Assembly (NCBI RefSeq): GCF_001428335.1
Contig: NZ_LMSG01000021.1
Coordinates: 124,001-188,000 of the forward strand
Origin: Arthrobacter sp. Soil762
Lineage (GTDB): Bacteria > Actinomycetota > Actinomycetes > Actinomycetales > Micrococcaceae
DNA length: 64,000 bases
Reading direction: 5' to 3'
Each line of letters opens with the position of its first letter. Positions within the stretch are counted from its first letter, which is position 1. Positions 34,836 through 42,738 of this stretch are shown here, piece after piece. The notes beneath the pieces are model-generated. The model ran no database searches and was not told the origin of the DNA. It was given only the letters and a program-made list of their open reading frames with translations. Position numbers and translations under genes: made by a program.

Positions 34836-35572
34836 AGGGCCACCTCACCGGCGGACCCGGGCACCAGCTCAGCCAGCTTCCTCGAGGCCTGGTGCGTGAA
34901 TCCGGTGCGTCCGGCGAAAGCCTTCATCACAAAACCGGTGGCCAACGTGTGCCACAGCCGGCCGCGGCGCACCATAAAATGCCCGGAACCGCGCAGCGAA
35001 ACATACTGCATGGAGGCTGCTGTCCCGGTGGCTCGGCGCGCAAACGCCAAGGACTGGGACGGGCTGGTCATATGGTCGCCCGTGCCGTGGACAATCAGGA
35101 CCTTGCGTCCGGCGAGCGGGGTGGCGGGTGTCTCCGGGCTGAGCCACGGGGCAAGCGCCACCACGGCGTCTACCTGAGGATGGTCCGCGGCGGTCACGGC
35201 GGTGAGGCCGCCCATGGAATGCCCCACCAGATACACGGGAACCCCAGGGTGCTGCGCACTGATTTGCTGGAGGGCCCAGCGGGCATCCTGCAGTGCGGAC
35301 CTGTCCGGCCCGTTCCAGCCACGCACGCTGTTTCGCAGGGACCACACTGCCAGCCCGTGGTCCTTCCCGGCACGGTGCAGGTGTCGGGCGAACGTGACCA
35401 TGCGCAGCGGGCTCAGGTGGCGGGCCTCCACGGGCTCAAAGCTGTGTGCCTTGCCCCCGTGCAGGACCAGTGCCACGCCCCGCGTTGTCCCGGGGGCCGC
35501 CAGCACAGTAAGTGCCGCCTCCCGCCTCGCAGCAGGCTCGTTGGTGTGGAATTCAGTCCTGCGGTCCGTCAC
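34832..35572 (-). CDS. Alpha/beta hydrolase
   Basis: 246 aa from the GTG at 35572, which follows GGGAGGA; a longer reading upstream is not family-like. Core motifs: VALVLHGGKAHSFEP (about 30-44), nucleophile Ser in LVGHSMGGLTAV (about 116-127), and the final His in RGSGHFMVRRG (about 207-217). Belongs with serine aminopeptidase/lysophospholipase-like hydrolases. Overlaps the DUF1295 gene by 4 nt, so both may act on a lipid; that is inference. Confidence 0.82.
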   Translation of the reverse strand: MTDRRTEFHTNEPAARREAALTVLAAPGTTRGVALVLHGGKAHSFEPVEARHLSPLRMVTFARHLHRAGKDHGLAVWSLRNSVRGWNGPDRSALQDARWALQQISAQHPGVPVYLVGHSMGGLTAVTAADHPQVDAVVALAPWLSPETPATPLAGRKVLIVHGTGDHMTSPSQSLAFARRATGTAASMQYVSLRGSGHFMVRRGRLWHTLATGFVMKAFAGRTGFTHQASRKLAELVPGSAGEVAL

Positions 35573-35635
35573 GCGTGGTTCCTCCCGGTTCCTGCCATTT
35601 ACCAACCCTAAGGCGCCGGACGTAGAGTTCAAGGT

Positions 35636-35653
35636 ATGAGGTTCAACTGCTGA
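35636..35653 (+). CDS. Possible leaderless upstream ORF of five codons
   Basis: ATG AGG TTC AAC TGC TGA encodes MRFNC. TAGAGT (35623-35628) lies 7 nt before this ATG, so an mRNA may start at it. The TGA overlaps the ATG of the YibE/F gene (TGATG), which would couple their translation. It may be only a chance ORF. Confidence 0.35.
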   Translation: MRFNC

Positions 35654-37116
35654 TGGGCTCCGGTCACACCCACGTTTCAACAGATCATTCGGAGCCGACG
35701 GCCCAGGCGATTGCTGCCCGCCGGAAGGCAAACCGCATCCTGGCCGCGGTGCTGGTGCCGCTGACGCTTCTGACCCTGGCGGGCATGGCCATGCTGTGGC
35801 CGTCCGGGTCCAAGGACGGCATCTCCCTCGCCAACCCCTATTCGGCGGCGCCCGGCGTCACGTTCGATACGGGCAAGATCCAGAGCGTGGTGGAAGAAAG
35901 CTGCATGCAGGGCTCCACCGCCCCCGGCCAATCCTCGGACACCAGCGGCCAGCCCGCCCCCGCCGGCTCCGACTGTATGTTTGCCTTCACGGAACCGGAC
36001 CAGGGCGGCAGCCCCGTCAAAGTGGTGATCAGCCCGGACGTGGCACAATCCCATGGCGTGAAGCCGGGTGACCAGATCAGGTACCTCAACCTTTCCAATG
36101 CCCAGGGCGCCGCCGCGTCGCAGGGCTCCCCGGCCTACATTTTCGTTGACTTCGTCCGGACCCTGCCCATCGTGATCCTGGCGCTCCTTTATGCCTTGGT
36201 GGTCATCGCGGTGGCTCGCTGGCGGGGACTCCGGGCACTCCTGGGGCTGGTGGGCGCGTATTTCGTCCTGGCCAGCTTTATGCTGCCCGGACTGGTGGAG
36301 GGGAAACCTCCCCTGCTCCTGGCGCTGGTGGGATCAACGGTGATCATGATCGGGGTCCTGTATTTTGCCCACGGCTTCTCCGCGCGGACATCCACGGCGC
36401 TGCTGGGCACCATGTTCGGTCTGGGCATCACGGCGCTGCTCGCGGCCTGGGCCACCGACGCCGCCAACCTCGCCGGAGTGGGCAGCCATGACGCCACCAC
36501 CCTGATCAACACCTCGGCCAACATCTCCATTTCCGGCGTGATCCTGTGCGGCCTCATCATCTCCGGCCTGGGTGTCCTCAACGACGTCACCATCACGCAG
36601 TCGTCCGCCGTCTGGGAACTCTACGAGCTGGCCCCCGGCACCAGCGCCCGCAAGCTCTTCACCTCCGCCATGCGGATCGGCCGGGACCACATCGCCTCCA
36701 CGGTCTACACCATCGCGTTCGCCTACGCCGGCGCAGCCCTGCCCATCCTGATCATTGTGATGCTGTACGACCGGCCGCTGGGGGACACCCTGACCAGCGC
36801 CGAACTGTCCGAAGAAGTCATCCGCACGCTCGTCGGCTCCATAGGCCTGGTCCTCGCCATTCCCGTGACCACCCTGATCGCCGTGCTGGTGGTCAAGGCC
36901 ACCGGCGTCCGGGCGGCCGGACAGTCCGCCGTCGGCGTCCCGGACGGAGACCGCCGCCCCGACGGCACCTCGGGCGCCGCCGCCATCAACGCGGACGACG
37001 TCGACGATACCGGTGCGCTCGCGGCGGCCGCCTTCGAGAGGCGGTCACGGCAGTCCACGGACGATTCCGCCGATCCCGCCATCACCGGGAGGGGACGCCG
37101 GGCAGACCGCGGCTGA
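35653..37116 (+). CDS. YibE/F family membrane protein
   Basis: 487 aa. One N-terminal TM (LAAVLVPLTLLTLAGMAMLW), an extracytoplasmic region of about 110 residues with two Cys (ESCMQ, SDCMF) and then about seven TM helices forming the YibE/F core (LPIVILALLYALVVIAVARWRG, GLGVLNDVTITQSSAVWEL). YibE/F proteins are widespread but functionally undefined permease-like proteins. The C-terminal about 60 residues are hydrophilic and acidic. The ATG at 35653 overlaps the stop of a five-codon uORF. Confidence 0.88.
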   Translation: MGSGHTHVSTDHSEPTAQAIAARRKANRILAAVLVPLTLLTLAGMAMLWPSGSKDGISLANPYSAAPGVTFDTGKIQSVVEESCMQGSTAPGQSSDTSGQPAPAGSDCMFAFTEPDQGGSPVKVVISPDVAQSHGVKPGDQIRYLNLSNAQGAAASQGSPAYIFVDFVRTLPIVILALLYALVVIAVARWRGLRALLGLVGAYFVLASFMLPGLVEGKPPLLLALVGSTVIMIGVLYFAHGFSARTSTALLGTMFGLGITALLAAWATDAANLAGVGSHDATTLINTSANISISGVILCGLIISGLGVLNDVTITQSSAVWELYELAPGTSARKLFTSAMRIGRDHIASTVYTIAFAYAGAALPILIIVMLYDRPLGDTLTSAELSEEVIRTLVGSIGLVLAIPVTTLIAVLVVKATGVRAAGQSAVGVPDGDRRPDGTSGAAAINADDVDDTGALAAAAFERRSRQSTDDSADPAITGRGRRADRG

Positions 37117-37180
37117 ACCGCAGCTGAATGAAGCCAGGGCGACCCAAATGGGCCCGGCTCGCCGATTTGCCCGCCTTTGC

Positions 37181-37195
37181 GACAATGGACAAGTG
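37181..37195 (+). promoter_or_regulatory. Leaderless -10 element of dusB
   Basis: GACAAT (37181-37186), 6 nt (GGACAA), then the GTG at 37193. Confidence 0.55.
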
Positions 37196-38374
37196 ACTGT
37201 TACCGCAACGCCTCCCGCCCCCAAGCTGGAACTCCCGCCCCTGAAGCTGGGCCCCATCACGGTGGACACCCCCGTGATCCTGGCTCCTATGGCGGGCATC
37301 ACCAACTCCGCTTTTCGTCGTTTGTGCCGTGAATACGGCGGCGGCCTGTACGTGGCGGAGATGGTCACCTCGCGCGCCCTCGTTGAACGCACACCCGAAT
37401 CACTGCGCATCATCTCGCACGACGACGACGAAAAAGTCCGCTCCGTCCAGCTGTACGGGGTGGACCCCGTTACGGTGGGCCAGGCAGTGCGCATGCTTGT
37501 CGAAGAGGACCGTGCGGACCACATCGACCTGAACTTCGGCTGCCCCGTTCCCAAGGTGACCCGACGTGGCGGCGGATCCGCCCTGCCCTGGAAAACCGAC
37601 CTCTTCACGTCGATTGTCCAGACCGCGGTCAAGGAAGCGTCCAAGGGCAATGTCCCGCTCACCATCAAGATGCGCAAGGGCATCGACGATGACCACCTGA
37701 CCTACCTCGACGCCGGCCGGATCGCCCGCGATGCCGGGGTCGCCGCCGTCGCGCTTCACGGCCGCACCGCGGCGCAGTTCTACTCCGGCCAGGCCGACTG
37801 GACCGCGATCGCCCGCCTGCGCGAGGCGCTGCCGGACGTTCCAGTCCTGGGCAACGGCGATATCTGGTCCGCGGAGGATGCCATCCGGATGGTCCGCGAG
37901 ACCGGTGTCGACGGCGTAGTGGTGGGCCGCGGCTGCCAGGGCCGCCCGTGGCTGTTCGGCGACCTGATGGCGGCCTTCGAGGGAAGCGACGCGCGGCACA
38001 AGCCGGCCCTGCGCCAGGTCGCGGAAGGCGTGTACCGCCATGCTGAGCTGATGGTCGAGACCTTCGGCAACGACGAAGGCAAGGCGCTCCGCGAGATCCG
38101 CAAGCACATGGCGTGGTATTTCAAGGGCTACGTGGTGGGCGGCGAACTGCGAACCAAGCTGGCGCTCGTGACCAGCCTGGAAATCCTCCGCGAGACCCTG
38201 GACCAGCTGGACCTTGATTCCCCGTACCCCGGCGTTGACGCCGAGGGCCCGCGCGGCCGCGCAGGCTCGCCCAAAAAGCCGGCCCTGCCCAAGGACTGGC
38301 TGGAATCCCGTGCCCTGAACGCCGCGCAGTCCCAGGACATCTCCGCCGCGGAACTGGATGTTTCCGGTGGCTGA
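37193..38374 (+). CDS. dusB: tRNA-dihydrouridine synthase
   Basis: 393 aa FMN enzyme that reduces uridine in the tRNA D-loop with NADPH. VILAPMAGITNSAFRRLCRE (about 23-42) is the FMN-binding start of the barrel; LNFGCPVPKVTRRGGG (about 110-125) holds the catalytic Cys; later VALHGRTAAQFYSG and VVVGRGCQGRPWLF bind FMN phosphate. The GTG at 37193 gives the family N-terminus and fits the -10 placed 6 nt upstream; a longer frame is unconserved. Overlaps dgt. Confidence 0.95.
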   Translation: MTVTATPPAPKLELPPLKLGPITVDTPVILAPMAGITNSAFRRLCREYGGGLYVAEMVTSRALVERTPESLRIISHDDDEKVRSVQLYGVDPVTVGQAVRMLVEEDRADHIDLNFGCPVPKVTRRGGGSALPWKTDLFTSIVQTAVKEASKGNVPLTIKMRKGIDDDHLTYLDAGRIARDAGVAAVALHGRTAAQFYSGQADWTAIARLREALPDVPVLGNGDIWSAEDAIRMVRETGVDGVVVGRGCQGRPWLFGDLMAAFEGSDARHKPALRQVAEGVYRHAELMVETFGNDEGKALREIRKHMAWYFKGYVVGGELRTKLALVTSLEILRETLDQLDLDSPYPGVDAEGPRGRAGSPKKPALPKDWLESRALNAAQSQDISAAELDVSGG

Positions 38375-39656
38375 AACGCGCACCACGGCACAGGCCTTGC
38401 CGGGCTACGAGGCCCACGATTCCGCCCGCTGGGTGGAGGAACCGCCCAAAAACAACTACCGCTCCGACTTTGAGCGGGACCGCGCCCGGGTGCTGCACTC
38501 TTCCGCCCTGCGCCGCCTCGGCGCGAAAACGCAGGTAGTTGCCCCGGACACCGACGACTTTGTCCGCACCCGCCTGACCCACAGCCTTGAGGTTGCCCAG
38601 GTGGGACGGGAACTGGGCCGCGCCCTGGGCTGCGACCCGGACGTGGTCGACACCGCCTGCCTGAGCCATGACCTGGGGCACCCGCCGTTCGGGCACAACG
38701 GCGAGTCCGCCCTGAATGAAGTGGCCCATGCCATCGGCGGCTTCGAAGGCAACGCCCAGACCCTCCGGCTCCTCACCCGGTTGGAGCCCAAGGTCCTGGC
38801 CACCGACGGGCGCCCGGCCGGCCTGAACCTCACGAGGGCCAGCCTGGACGCGGCAGCGAAATACCCGTGGTCCGCGCTGAACGCACCGGTGATCCACGGC
38901 CAGCGCACCAGCAAGTTCGGTGCCTACGAGGACGATCTGCCCATCTTCAACTGGATCCGGGAGGGTGCGCCGGAACGCCGCTCGTGCCTGGAGGCGCAGG
39001 TTATGGACCTGGCCGACGACATTTCCTATTCCGTGCACGACGTCGAGGACGCGATCGTGGCCGGGCACTTCCAGCTGCGCTGGATGGACAACCCGGACCA
39101 CCGGGCCCGCGTGGTGGGCTACGCCAAGCAGTGGTACCTCCCGCACAACGACCCCGCCGCGATCGATGCCGCCCTGGCCCGGTTGGAAGCCACCGACGTG
39201 TGGGTCCGCGAGGCCGATGGCAGCCGCAAGTCCATGGCCGCCCTGAAGGACATGACCAGCCAGCTGATCGGCCGGTTCTGCCAGAGCGCCCTGGAGGCCA
39301 CGCGTGCCGTCTACGGCCCGGAAAACCTCACCCGGTACAGCGCTGAGCTGATGGTCCCGGACGAGACGGTCATGGAGATCGCGGTGATGAAGGGCCTGGC
39401 CACCACGTTTGTGATGACCACCGAACACCGCCAGCCCATCTACGAGCGCCAGCGCGAGGTGCTGCACGCCCTCGTCACCGCCCTGAATGCCACGGGGGAC
39501 CGCCACCTGGAGCCGATGTTCGCGGCCGACTGGCGGGACGCGCCCGACGACGGCGCACGGCTCAGGGTGGTCATCGACCAGGTGGCGTCGCTGACAGACG
39601 GCTCGGCCCTGGCAATGTACGAACGGCTCGTGGGGAGCCTTCCCTCGCTGTGGTGA
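38358..39656 (+). CDS. dgt: Deoxyguanosinetriphosphate triphosphohydrolase-like protein
   Basis: 432 aa HD-domain hydrolase that splits dNTPs to deoxynucleoside and triphosphate, helping control dNTP pools. His/Asp metal ligands: TRLTHSLEVAQVGR (about 73-86), the HD pair in LSHDLGHPPFGHNGE (about 105-119), and Asp in MDLADDISYSVHD (about 216). The start may be ATG 38358 or GTG 38367; both overlap the dusB stop. Lies directly before dnaG, a common actinobacterial order. Confidence 0.93.
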   Translation: MFPVAETRTTAQALPGYEAHDSARWVEEPPKNNYRSDFERDRARVLHSSALRRLGAKTQVVAPDTDDFVRTRLTHSLEVAQVGRELGRALGCDPDVVDTACLSHDLGHPPFGHNGESALNEVAHAIGGFEGNAQTLRLLTRLEPKVLATDGRPAGLNLTRASLDAAAKYPWSALNAPVIHGQRTSKFGAYEDDLPIFNWIREGAPERRSCLEAQVMDLADDISYSVHDVEDAIVAGHFQLRWMDNPDHRARVVGYAKQWYLPHNDPAAIDAALARLEATDVWVREADGSRKSMAALKDMTSQLIGRFCQSALEATRAVYGPENLTRYSAELMVPDETVMEIAVMKGLATTFVMTTEHRQPIYERQREVLHALVTALNATGDRHLEPMFAADWRDAPDDGARLRVVIDQVASLTDGSALAMYERLVGSLPSLW

Positions 39657-39696
39657 CAGACACCATAGGGCGGCCTTCACTGTCAGGCCCCGGGAC

Positions 39697-39711
39697 TAGG
39701 ATGGCTCTGTG
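39697..39711 (+). promoter_or_regulatory. Leaderless -10 element of dnaG
   Basis: TAGGAT (39697-39702), 6 nt (GGCTCT), then the GTG at 39709. Confidence 0.6.
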
Positions 39712-41649
39712 GCTGGCCTGATCAAACGTGAAGACATAGACGAAGTACGCCAGCGCACGGACATCAAGGAAGTGGTTGACGGCTACGTCACGCTCAAGGG
39801 TGCCGGGCTGGGAACCTACAAGGGCCTGTGCCCCTTCCACGACGAGCGGTCGCCGTCGTTCACCGTGCGCCCCCAGGTGGGCAGGTACCACTGCTTCGGC
39901 TGCGGCGAAGACGGGGACGTCATCGCCTTTGTGCAGAAGCAGGACCACACCTCGTTCCATGAGGCCGTGGAAAAGCTGGCTGCACGCATCGGGTACGAAC
40001 TGCGCTACGAAGACGGCGGCACCGGCCCCAACCGGGAGGAAGTGGGCAAGCGCCAGCGCCTCCTGGACGCCCACAAAATCGCCGATGAGTTCTTCCGCGC
40101 CCAGCTGCTGACGCCCGGCGCCGCCGAAGGCCGGAACTTCCTGTTCGGCCGTGGCTTTGACCGCGCCGCCTCGGAGCAGTTCGGCGTGGGCTACGCGCCG
40201 CAGGGCTGGGACGCGCTCCTGAAGCACCTGCGCGGCCGTGGCTTCACGGACCAGGAGCTCAAGCTGACGGGGATGTTCTCCGAGGGTAACCGGGGTATCT
40301 ACGACCGGTTCCGCGGCAGGCTCATCTGGCCCATCCGCGACATCGCAGGCGACACCATCGGCTTCGGCGCCCGCAAGCTGTATGAGGACGACCAGGGCCC
40401 CAAATACCTCAACACCCCCGAAACCACCCTCTACAAAAAGTCCCAGGTGCTTTACGGGATCGACCTCGCCAAGCGCAGCATCGCCAAAGACCGGCAGCTC
40501 GTGGTGGTGGAGGGATACACGGACGTGATGGCCTGCCACCTGGCGGGAATCCCGACGGCGGTGGCCACCTGCGGCACAGCATTCGGCACCGAGCACATCA
40601 AGATCGCCCGCCGGCTGCTGTCCGACGACGGCACCGGGGGAGAGGTCATCTTCACCTTCGACGGTGACGCCGCCGGACAGAAGGCGGCACTGCGCGCCTT
40701 CGAGGAAGACCAGCGCTTCACCGCCCAGACGTACGTGGCGGTGGAGCCCACCGGTGCCGACCCCTGCGACCTGCGCCAAAGCAGGGGCGATGCTGCCGTG
40801 CGGGACCTGATCGCCACCCGCCGGCCCCTGTTCGAGTTTGCCATCAAGGCCACGCTCAGGCGCCACAACCTGGACACCGTGGAGGGCCGGGTGGCCGCGC
40901 TGCGGGAATCCGCTCCGGTGGTGGCCCAGATCCGCGACGCAGCCATCAGGCCCGAGTATGCCCGGGAGCTGGCCGGGTGGCTCGGCATCTCGGTTGAAGA
41001 CGTCAGCCGGGCTGTGGGCGTCGCCATGAAGCGTGCCGCCCCGGGCGGGCCGGCTGCACCCGGGACGCCCGCCGGCGCCCCGGGTCAGATGCCGTCCGCC
41101 GCGGCGGGTTCCGCCCAAGCGGGCGGACCCGGCGTGGCTGCCGGGCCGACGTCGGGCGCTGTCCCTTCCTACCAGCGGCCCGACCCCCGCGACCCCGTGG
41201 CCTCCATGGAGCGGCAGGCGCTGGAAGTGGCGCTGCAGGAGTCCGCCCTTCTGGGCGGCGGCATCTGGGAGCGCTTCGCGGCCGCACGGTTCGTCACGCC
41301 GGCGTTCCAGGCCGTGCACGACGCCATGCGCGCCTCGGGTCCCGGACTTATCGGTGAGCCCCTGCGCTGGGTGGAGCAGGTGATGCACGAAGTCCCGGAA
41401 CCCCTCCGGCCGCTGGTGTCCGAGCTTGCTGTGGTGCCGCTTCCCGCGAGCACCGCTGAAGCCGTCCAGAAGTACTGCAAGGACATTCTGTCCCGGCTGT
41501 TCGAGCTCCAGATCACGCGGGTCAAGGCGGACAAGATGGGCCAGCTGCAACGGCTGGATCCGGCAGCGAACCCGGAGGATTTCCAGCGGCTCAACAGGGA
41601 ACTGATGATGCTCGAAATGGAGCGCCGGGCACTGCGCTCGGACGCCTGA
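39709..41649 (+). CDS. dnaG: DNA primase
   Basis: 646 aa. Makes RNA primers for replication forks. CHC2 zinc finger: CPFHDERSPSFTVRP and CFGCGEDGD (about 42-74). TOPRIM metal site: VVVEGYTDVMAC (Glu about 267) and FTFDGDAAGQKAAL (Asp pair about 317-319). A low-complexity Pro/Gly/Ala linker (about 443-485) leads to a C-terminal helicase-binding domain (ERQALEVALQESALLGG onward). The start is supported by the -10 hexamer and N-terminal AGLIKREDIDEVRQRTDI. Confidence 0.97.
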   Translation: MAGLIKREDIDEVRQRTDIKEVVDGYVTLKGAGLGTYKGLCPFHDERSPSFTVRPQVGRYHCFGCGEDGDVIAFVQKQDHTSFHEAVEKLAARIGYELRYEDGGTGPNREEVGKRQRLLDAHKIADEFFRAQLLTPGAAEGRNFLFGRGFDRAASEQFGVGYAPQGWDALLKHLRGRGFTDQELKLTGMFSEGNRGIYDRFRGRLIWPIRDIAGDTIGFGARKLYEDDQGPKYLNTPETTLYKKSQVLYGIDLAKRSIAKDRQLVVVEGYTDVMACHLAGIPTAVATCGTAFGTEHIKIARRLLSDDGTGGEVIFTFDGDAAGQKAALRAFEEDQRFTAQTYVAVEPTGADPCDLRQSRGDAAVRDLIATRRPLFEFAIKATLRRHNLDTVEGRVAALRESAPVVAQIRDAAIRPEYARELAGWLGISVEDVSRAVGVAMKRAAPGGPAAPGTPAGAPGQMPSAAAGSAQAGGPGVAAGPTSGAVPSYQRPDPRDPVASMERQALEVALQESALLGGGIWERFAAARFVTPAFQAVHDAMRASGPGLIGEPLRWVEQVMHEVPEPLRPLVSELAVVPLPASTAEAVQKYCKDILSRLFELQITRVKADKMGQLQRLDPAANPEDFQRLNRELMMLEMERRALRSDA

Positions 41650-41696
41650 AACGCGCCGATTTCACTCCTGATTTCGCTTCCAGCCGGTGTCTTTGC

Positions 41697-41702
41697 TAGG
41701 CT
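41697..41702 (+). promoter_or_regulatory. -10 of the first tRNA-Asn gene
   Basis: TTTGC-TAGGCT, 14 nt before the tRNA 5' end. The same TTTGC-TAnnnT pattern precedes the second tRNA-Asn (TAATGT, 41895-41900) and the CAT tRNA (TAGAGT, 48002-48007). Confidence 0.6.
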
Positions 41703-41716
41703 GGTACCCGCTTCAT

Positions 41717-41789
41717 TCCTCCTTAGCTCAATTGGCAGAGCATTCGACTGTTAATCGAAGGGTTGCTGGTTCAAGTCCAGCAGGAGGAG
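41717..41789 (+). tRNA. tRNA-Asn (GTT), copy 1
   Basis: 73 nt cloverleaf: acceptor TCCTCCT/AGGAGGA, D-stem GCTC/GAGC, anticodon stem TTCGA/TCGAA with loop CTGTTAA (anticodon GTT), T-stem GCTGG/CCAGC, discriminator G. CCA is not encoded. Identical to copy 2. Confidence 0.95.
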
Positions 41790-41794
41790 CGCAC

Positions 41795-41830
41795 AATCCC
41801 CGTTCCGGGTCTCCGGAACGGGGATTTTTT
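41795..41830 (+). terminator. Intrinsic terminator of tRNA-Asn copy 1
   Basis: A perfect 14-bp stem AATCCCCGTTCCGG / CCGGAACGGGGATT with a GTCT loop, followed by a run of T. Confidence 0.92.
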
Positions 41831-41914
41831 TATACCCGGGGAGGGTATTTCGTGGTGCACCGCCGCCGATTTCACATTCCCGGGAAACCTTTGCTAATGT
41901 CATACCTGCTTCAT

Positions 41915-41987
41915 TCCTCCTTAGCTCAATTGGCAGAGCATTCGACTGTTAATCGAAGGGTTGCTGGTTCAAGTCCAGCAGGAGGAG
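41915..41987 (+). tRNA. tRNA-Asn (GTT), copy 2
   Basis: Same 73-nt sequence as copy 1, 198 bp further on. GCCGATTTCAC and TTTGCTA upstream and the CTTCAT just before the gene are also shared, so the duplicated unit includes the promoter. Confidence 0.95.
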
Positions 41988-42001
41988 CAAACAAACAAAA
42001 G

Positions 42002-42036
42002 ATCCCCGGCCTCTCTGTGAGGGCGGGGATTTTTTG
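42002..42036 (+). terminator. Intrinsic terminator of tRNA-Asn copy 2
   Basis: ATCCCCG-G-CCTC, loop, GAGG-G-CGGGGAT followed by T6. It also lies at the end of the converging hypothetical gene. Confidence 0.88.
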
Positions 42037-42039
42037 CAT

Positions 42040-42447
42040 TCACACAAAGTCCATTTCCACCTGCAGGAAGCGCTCAGCCTCGGCAATGGCCGCGCGGAAG
42101 GCGTCCTGCTCGGTGGGGTACTTGCGGGGCTCGCGCGGATGCCATTCATGGGGTGCTGAGTACACGCGGACGAAGCCGGAGGCCGGTGGTGCGTAGAAGA
42201 TCCCGAAGCGCTGCACGGGCCACTCAGGCGAGGTCTCCGGGGCCACCAGGAGGGCGGCGTTGAAGGCGGCGTTGAACCACTGCGCGATGGGCCGCCGCCG
42301 GTCGTCCGTGAAGAGTCCGGCGGCATAGAGGGCTGCGGACTGCTGGCCGGTTTGGGCGCACAGCCGGTCCCACCACATGGGCAATATGCCTGAGTCGCAA
42401 CGTTGCCATGTGGCCGAGGGCGGCGAGTGGAACTGCCAGCTGGGCAC
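42040..42447 (-). CDS. Conserved hypothetical protein
   Basis: 135 aa, not recognised. It is Trp-rich and acidic toward the C-terminus (EQDAFRAAIAEAERFLQVEM) with no signal peptide or membrane helix. The segment RFGIFYAPPASGFVRVYSAPHEW may form a beta sheet. The GTG start at 42447 is preceded by TAAAAT and exactly 6 nt, the leaderless pattern seen for known genes here, which supports it being real. Confidence 0.65.
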   Translation of the reverse strand: MPSWQFHSPPSATWQRCDSGILPMWWDRLCAQTGQQSAALYAAGLFTDDRRRPIAQWFNAAFNAALLVAPETSPEWPVQRFGIFYAPPASGFVRVYSAPHEWHPREPRKYPTEQDAFRAAIAEAERFLQVEMDFV

Positions 42448-42532
42448 GGATTTATTTTATCGTGGGAAAGCTCCCGGGCGGCAGGGGTGGGCCCTCCCCG
42501 GTGGACCGGGATTGGGCGCCACGTCCCAACAG

Positions 42533-42724
42533 CTAGGGACGGTTCCAGGGGCCCGGGTTCACCCGGTACAGCAGGGCAGCACCTGCCAGCGCGCCGAGGA
42601 TGATGCCGATGGCGCCACTGCCGAACACGCGCCCCAGGAAGTAACCGGCGACGGCGCCCAGCACCGCCCCGAGGAACAGTCCCCGGGGGTTGCGGTGCGG
42701 TTTGCGTTTTATGGGTTTCATCAT
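42533..42724 (-). CDS. Small glycine-rich membrane protein
   Basis: 63 aa, function unknown. Basic N-terminus (MMKPIKRKPHRNPRG) and two Gly-rich hydrophobic stretches (LFLGAVLGAVAGYFLGRVFG and IGIILGALAGAALLY) resembling glycine-zipper helices. Two adjacent ATGs (42724, 42721) are possible. It begins 14 nt downstream of the exporter stop on the same strand, so it is probably in that operon. Confidence 0.6.
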   Translation of the reverse strand: MMKPIKRKPHRNPRGLFLGAVLGAVAGYFLGRVFGSGAIGIILGALAGAALLYRVNPGPWNRP

Positions 42725-42738
42725 TGGGTCGACGGGGT

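Noticed and set aside
41717..41987. tRNA-Asn pair as a phage or island attachment site
   Set aside because: No integrase or phage gene is nearby; the second copy is a complete tRNA gene with its own promoter and terminator rather than a 3' fragment.
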